Of a stretch of DNA of 54,638 nucleotides, positions 51,073 to 54,638 are shown piece after piece. The stretch is taken from NCBI GenBank assembly GCA_018711135.1, contig DVIS01000007.1:1-54638 (forward strand). The letters are read 5' to 3'. The stretch's first letter is position 1. Every line of letters starts with the position of its first letter. The translations under genes and the position numbers were made by a program. The notes under the pieces were generated by a model. That model did not search any database. It was given only the letters and a program-made list of their open reading frames with translations, and was not told where the DNA came from. The DNA is from Candidatus Onthousia faecavium. Lineage in GTDB: Bacteria > Bacillota_I > Bacilli_A > RF39 > UBA660.

Positions 51073-51675
51073 GTGACAAAAGGTAGTGCAAGAAAACAAG
51101 TTACAAAAAAAGAGGAGGTATCTAGTTGGACTTATATTCTTCTTTTAACAGCTGTAGCAATATTAGGATGGGTATTAGGTAATTTTGATTTTAATATTGG
51201 AAAAGCAAGTTTAACAGTAGCAATATTTGTCTATCCTTTAAGATACTTTGTAGCGAATATCATTACTAAAAAATATGGTTATAAAGAGACTATGAATGGT
51301 ATTAGTTATTCAGCATGTCTAATGCTTTTATTCATTATTGTGGTTAGCCTTTTAGCTCAAAAAGATATAGATTATATTCCTGTAACAGGAGAGGTTTTTG
51401 CCTATTTAGCTAGTCAAATGATTAACTTAACTTTATATTACTATCTATTTATGAATACCGATAATAATAAACTAGCAATCCTTGCAACTTATGTCTTTGC
51501 TATGTTAGTTGATAATTTAATAAGTATGTTATTTATCAGTAGAATGGTAATGGTAGATGCTTTCTGGAGAACTTATTTTGTAACAATTTTGATTGAGGTA
51601 ATTATTTCTATTATTTTAATTAATTTTGATAATAAAAAAATTACAGGACCTAGTAGTAAAAGAAGACGCAAGTAA
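51073..51675 (+). CDS. VUT/YhhQ-like membrane transporter
   Basis: 200 residues from the GTG at 51073 (AAGGAGGAGATTTTA upstream). About six hydrophobic segments. The segment FVYPLRYFVANIITKKYGYKE resembles the conserved P..F...DI..E.YG motif of VUT-family (YhhQ/QueT-type) queuosine-precursor transporters, though Asp and Glu are replaced by Asn and Lys. A QASQL-like YLASQMINLTLYYYLF follows. The C-terminus is basic (SSKRRRK). Family membership is likely but substrate is not assured. Confidence 0.55.
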   Translation: MTKGSARKQVTKKEEVSSWTYILLLTAVAILGWVLGNFDFNIGKASLTVAIFVYPLRYFVANIITKKYGYKETMNGISYSACLMLLFIIVVSLLAQKDIDYIPVTGEVFAYLASQMINLTLYYYLFMNTDNNKLAILATYVFAMLVDNLISMLFISRMVMVDAFWRTYFVTILIEVIISIILINFDNKKITGPSSKRRRK

Positions 51676-51703
51676 AAACAAACTATAGTAAAGGAGTAAG
51701 CAT

Positions 51704-53581
51704 ATGAAAAAGAAATATATTATCGCTGCTGTTCTAATTGTTTTAGTAAGTGTTATTGCCTTAATAGGGACAACTTATGCCTTTTTGACGATGACAATAG
51801 AAGGGGATAAGACTATTACCTTAAGAGCAGGAGTATTTAAAGTGGATTTTACGGAAGGAGATTCAATTAACTTAAATAATGCTGCTCCTGTTAGTGATAG
51901 TAAAGGACAAAGTCAAACACCCTATACTTTTACGATTACTAACGAAGGTAACTTAACAGCGTATTATCATGTTTTAATGGAAGAAGATAGTGCTAATACA
52001 TTAGCGAATAGTTATTTAAAGATGAGAATAACAGGATCTAATGGTTATGATAGTGGAGTAGTAAAAGTAAGTAGTTATGGGACAGGAACGTTTGAAATAA
52101 TAGGAGAAAATGAGTTAGCAGTAGATGGAACTGTAACTTATAACCTCTGGATGTGGTTAGATGAGAATGCGGATAATAGTGCGCAAGGTAAGAACTATAA
52201 GAGTAAGATAGTAGTAGAGAGCTTTGATAGGAGTCAGATGAAAACAGTTGCTGATACTTTATTAACTAATGGAGTAGGAGAAAATGGAACGATAAATACA
52301 ACAGATTCAGAGCAGACATTTATAACAGGAACAGATCCAAACAACTATATCTGGTATAGTGGTAAGTTATGGAGAGCAGTATCAATAGATACAAGTGACA
52401 ATAGTGTTAAATTAGTGACACAGTGGAATATAAGTGCAATTCCTTATAATGAAGAAGATAATACAGCATTTGCAGGTAGTTATATGGAGGAGTGGTTGAA
52501 TGATACAAGTGTTGATGGTTTCTTAGGCAATTTAAGAGATTATGAGAACTTTATTAAGTTAGATAGTGTGTGGAATGCTACATTAACTACATCTACAAGT
52601 AAGCCAGCTGAAACAACGATGGTAGAAGCTCCTGTAGGATTATTAAATGTTTATGAATATACTATGAGCTATAGTGGAACAACTATTAGTAATGGCTATT
52701 TAAATAATGGCCTTAGTTGGTGGAGTGTCACTCCTTCTACTTTGTCAACCGTTCGGTATGTGGACTACCGCGGCAGCGTGTTCAACGAAAGTCCATCGTA
52801 TGTGTATGGCGTGCGGCCATCAATAAATCTAAAATCTAGCGTTAAAATTGTAGAGGGTGACGGCACAGCTGATAATCCGTATAGACTAAGTGGTGACAAT
52901 GATACAAATCTTTCAGGAACAATGTTAAATACAAGATATAGCGGTGAGTATGTAAGATTTGGTAGTGGAGAAAATAATCTATATCGAATAGTAAGTCATG
53001 AAAATGGAATGGGCACAAAGATAACAAGTGCTGAACCATTAAAAAATAGTGGAACATTTGCAAGAATTACTTTTGATAGTAATGGAAATGTGAATTATTC
53101 AAGTGATAATACAATAGGAACATTTTTGAATAATGACTATTTGAATACGGGAAATGGCTATTTGACTGATGAAGATATAGCAATGATAGAAGATGCGACA
53201 ACATGGTATTTGGGAACAGTAGGAAGAGGTGCCTCATATAAACTAGCCAAATATACAAATACTACGGATAATGTTCTAACATCAAGTGTAACGACAGCAA
53301 GAGTAGGGCTATTGAGGCTTGGAGAATTAATGGCAGGACAATTTGAGAGGTATGCAGTTAAAGGTGGAAGCTATAGTACTGGTTTAACAACAACTTATTG
53401 GACCTTAACACCATATTCTTTGTCTTACGTTTGGTCTGTGAACAGCCTCTGCCTCGCGGAACGCCGTAGTCCTTCGTACACGGATGGCGTGCGGCCATCC
53501 ATAAATCTAAAATCTAATGTGCAAATTGTAAATGGTGATGGAACTTTGAATTCGCCGTTCGAGTTACAGTTAGTAAGTTAA
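51704..53581 (+). CDS. Exported DGR-type target protein with two variable CLec-like domains
   Basis: 625 residues. A signal/anchor helix (IIAAVLIVLVSVIALIGTTYA) and a SipW/TasA-like N-terminal domain (FLTMTIEGDKTITLRAG) lead to two tandem domains (about 185-400 and 405-625). Domain 1 ends in WWSVTPSTLS...GVRPSINL...GDGTADNPYRLS and domain 2 in YWTLTPYSLS...GVRPSINL...GDGTLNSPFEL. The segment between TPxxLS and GVRP (residues 350-368 and 576-594) is encoded by mostly C-ending, GC-rich codons, unlike the rest of the gene, and differs between the copies. WW/YW and GVRP are the frame residues of C-type-lectin-fold DGR targets. Probably a surface ligand-binding protein with diversified loops. TAAAGGAGTAAGCAT precedes the ATG. 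Confidence 0.82.
   Translation: MKKKYIIAAVLIVLVSVIALIGTTYAFLTMTIEGDKTITLRAGVFKVDFTEGDSINLNNAAPVSDSKGQSQTPYTFTITNEGNLTAYYHVLMEEDSANTLANSYLKMRITGSNGYDSGVVKVSSYGTGTFEIIGENELAVDGTVTYNLWMWLDENADNSAQGKNYKSKIVVESFDRSQMKTVADTLLTNGVGENGTINTTDSEQTFITGTDPNNYIWYSGKLWRAVSIDTSDNSVKLVTQWNISAIPYNEEDNTAFAGSYMEEWLNDTSVDGFLGNLRDYENFIKLDSVWNATLTTSTSKPAETTMVEAPVGLLNVYEYTMSYSGTTISNGYLNNGLSWWSVTPSTLSTVRYVDYRGSVFNESPSYVYGVRPSINLKSSVKIVEGDGTADNPYRLSGDNDTNLSGTMLNTRYSGEYVRFGSGENNLYRIVSHENGMGTKITSAEPLKNSGTFARITFDSNGNVNYSSDNTIGTFLNNDYLNTGNGYLTDEDIAMIEDATTWYLGTVGRGASYKLAKYTNTTDNVLTSSVTTARVGLLRLGELMAGQFERYAVKGGSYSTGLTTTYWTLTPYSLSYVWSVNSLCLAERRSPSYTDGVRPSINLKSNVQIVNGDGTLNSPFELQLVS
52730..52840 (+). other. Variable region 1 (VR1) of the DGR-like target
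   Basis: Aligned without gaps to VR2. The diversified codons run from GAC (52763) to TAT (52805-52807): D-Y-R-G-S-V-F-N-E-S-P-S-Y-V-Y. Many end in C (GAC TAC CGC GGC AGC, TTC AAC), as expected from NNC diversification of AAC codons. The 3' boundary GGCGTGCGGCCATC (from 52808) plus the following 16 bases is nearly identical in VR2, an IMH-like block. Confidence 0.75.
53409..53520 (+). other. Variable region 2 (VR2) of the DGR-like target
   Basis: The diversified codons run from AAC (53441) to GAT (53483-53485): N-S-L-C-L-A-E-R-R-S-P-S-Y-T-D, again with C-ending codons (AAC AGC CTC TGC CTC, CGC). It matches VR1 in length and boundaries and shares GGCGTGCGGCCATC at its 3' end (from 53486). Its 5' flank (ACCATATTCTT) is closer to the template-like copy than VR1 is. 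Confidence 0.75.
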
Positions 53582-53583
53582 AT

Positions 53584-53621
53584 GTCAGCAGTCTAGGGAA
53601 TGTATTACCTAGACTGCTGAC
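53584..53621. terminator. Strong hairpin after the target gene
   Basis: GTCAGCAGTCTAGG (53584-53597) and CCTAGACTGCTGAC (53608-53621) form a perfect 14-base stem with a 10-base loop. Only AATTAAATTT follows, so it is a weak classical terminator. In characterised DGRs a hairpin/cruciform downstream of the VR promotes mutagenic homing, and this may be an equivalent. Confidence 0.7.
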
Positions 53622-53670
53622 TAATTAAATTTGGCTATAATTAGATTAGAATATATTATAGTAGGGAATT

Positions 53671-53738
53671 ACCATATTCTTCGTCAAACGTTCGGTATGT
53701 GAACAACAACAATCCGTCCAATGCGAACGGCGTCCGGC
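53671..53738 (+). other. Template-repeat-like (TR) copy, 18 nt shorter than the VRs
   Basis: Begins ACCATATTCTTCGTCAAACG and continues through AAC AAC AAC AAT...AAT..AAC to GGCGTCCGG. In the VR frame it reads S-N-V-R-Y-V-N-N-N...N-P-S-N-A-N-G-V-R, an adenine-rich version of the diversified loop. It is noncoding (no start, no ORF) and has nine codons where VR1 and VR2 have fifteen. In its 5' part (TCA to the third AAC) all 5 mismatches to VR1 and 6 of 7 to VR2 fall on template A; in the 3' part several do not. The remainder of the 53622-53960 gap shows nothing else recognisable. Confidence 0.65.
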
Positions 53739-53960
53739 ATTTCCTTGTGTTAAAAACACTAAAGACTAGATAGATAATAGAATTGTAATTACTTATGAAA
53801 CTATTTATACACTATCTCTTCCTATAAAACTAAAGGAAAGGTTAGTCCAATAGTTTATGTCAAGTGTTGTAGTAAAGTTATGTAAAGTACATAATTTTAT
53901 AAAAATGCTTGATTTTTTTTGTGTGCTACATTAAGGGAAAGGTAGGAGAGTGTTGAAAGT

Positions 53961-54424
53961 ATGAAATATAATTTAGTTTATTTAAAATGTAAAGGCGTGA
54001 TGGTTTATGTAAGTAGAAATAATAGTTATGTTGTTAGTTATTTATTGGATAAACTGCATAAAGGGATAATAGATATGCGAAATATTTAAAGTATGGTATG
54101 TTAGCTTCTAGAATGGATAGATTATCTACTGACTTAAAGAACTGTTTACACTTAGATAATATTGAAGAAATTATCTCTAAAATGGAGAGATTCTATAGTA
54201 GTTTTGTTTTAGAAAATAAACTTAAGGAGATAGATATTGTTACTGATAAGATAATTTTAAATATTAATAATAAGACTAAGATATATAAAAGTAGTGAGGT
54301 TTTTACGTTTTTAGGAGTTAATTATAAAGTTAAGAATAATAAAATATCAAGAAGAATAGTTAGTAAGACAAGAGGGAGAGTACTTAAGAAAAATATTAAA
54401 TGTTATTTAAAGTATGAGAAATAA
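53961..54424 (+). pseudogene. Remnant of MutS-like (MSL) accessory gene fused to a reverse transcriptase C-terminus
   Basis: ATG 53961 opens MKYNLVYLKCKGVMVYVSRNN...SYVVSYLLDK, resembling the MutS domain-I-like (MSL) accessory proteins reported near human-gut DGRs; it stops at 54087-54089. In another frame, LKYGMLASRMDRLSTDLKN continues the apparent MSL fold, then the frame from ATG 54098 runs to LNINNKTKIYKSSEVFTFLG followed by VNYKVKNNKISRRI and SKTRGRVLKKN. That is the NxKTKI...FLG...R.KTR..LKK pattern of reverse transcriptase motif 7 and thumb. The RT fingers and palm, including YxDD, are absent. The likely history is a large deletion joining MSL to the RT end, plus a frameshift. Confidence 0.5.
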
Positions 54425-54507
54425 AAAAGTACTTGCTAAAGTGATAGCTTTATGGTAACTTGTAGGTAAGGACGACTTTAAAACAGAATAAAAATAGGGA
54501 GGTGTTG

Positions 54508-54638
54508 GTAGTTAGGTAATTTATAATTTGTGATGTTTAAATTCAAGGGCGATGAATTTAGGTTTCAGGCTCTTTTTGTTTTCTTAAAATTATGTTAAAA
54601 GTATAGATTTAGAAAATTAGTTAGTAGTTGTTAAGTCA
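54508..54638. repeat. Terminal direct repeat, right copy
   Basis: Identical to 1-131. The stretch 54425-54507 between the RT remnant and this repeat holds no gene; GGGAGGTGTTG just before the repeat resembles a ribosome binding site but no start follows. Confidence 0.9.

Noticed and set aside
52842-53258. Minus-strand frames of 63-73 codons opposite the DGR-like target.
   Set aside because: His/Leu/Tyr-rich shadows of the surface protein with no ribosome binding site; checked as possible antisense-encoded accessory genes.
54098-54424. Reading the last ORF as a complete small gene of its own.
   Set aside because: Its start has no ribosome binding site, and the sequence resembles only the end of a reverse transcriptase, so a truncated remnant is more likely.

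Overview
The window is AT-rich (roughly 30% G+C by eye) chromosomal DNA from a low-GC, walled, FtsZ-dividing Firmicute. It uses the standard stop codons, T/A-ending codons and strong AGGAGG-type ribosome binding sites. A sporulation sigma factor (sigK), a T-box leader on pheST, YqeG/YqeH, a trhP1-trhP2 pair close to greA and class B sortases all point to Bacillota. The compact layout and the SipW/TasA-like surface proteins fit an uncultured gut lineage of the Bacilli/Erysipelotrichia/RF39 type; the exact taxon is inference. Nearly all genes lie on the + strand. The first and last 131 bases are identical, so the window is either a contig bounded by a repeat or an apparently circular assembly.

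Layout. 1-1.2 kb: terminal repeat and a frameshifted Rpn/PD-(D/E)XK nuclease gene. 1.3-7.1 kb: MBL hydrolase, two membrane proteins, YqeY, a degenerate GDPD-like protein, rnhB and topA. 7.2-11 kb: class B sortase and a Ca2+-type P-ATPase. 11-13.5 kb: ftsA-ftsZ. 13.5-14.6 kb: scar where a truncated IS605 TnpB is joined to a broken DUF218 gene. 14.7-18.7 kb: DedA, a glycosyltransferase, ftsK. 18.8-20.8 kb: a small leader unit with a G9 tract, a perfect palindrome and a large surface protein. 21-27.5 kb: tRNA hydroxylation proteins, HD hydrolase, greA, several hypotheticals, trmL. 27.6-35.7 kb: rpmB (-), dnaE, lspA, rluD, rhomboid protease, priA. 35.8-41.3 kb: sigK, polysaccharide deacetylase, yqeG-yqeH, frr, with small-RNA loci around them, including a tandem duplication encoding a 34-residue hydrophobic peptide opposite a short RNA (candidate type I toxin-antitoxin). 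41.3-45.7 kb: T-box, HAD phosphatase, pheS, pheT. 45.7-51.7 kb: HemW-like protein, metallophosphoesterase, DacF-type carboxypeptidase, a second sortase convergent with an NPETND-bearing surface protein, a lipoprotein and a VUT-like transporter.

The most unusual system is at the right end (51.7-54.4 kb): a diversity-generating retroelement (DGR)-like cassette. One 625-residue exported protein carries two tandem ligand-binding-type domains. Each ends in an island of C-ending codons whose first two positions differ between the copies (VR1, VR2). An adenine-rich template-like copy (TR) lies just downstream and is shorter by 18 nt in frame. It is followed by remnants that look like a MutS-like accessory protein and the C-terminal end of a reverse transcriptase. 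Either the cassette has lost its own RT and is frozen, or it is served in trans. A related surface protein at 19-20.8 kb has the same C-terminal fold signature but no such island.
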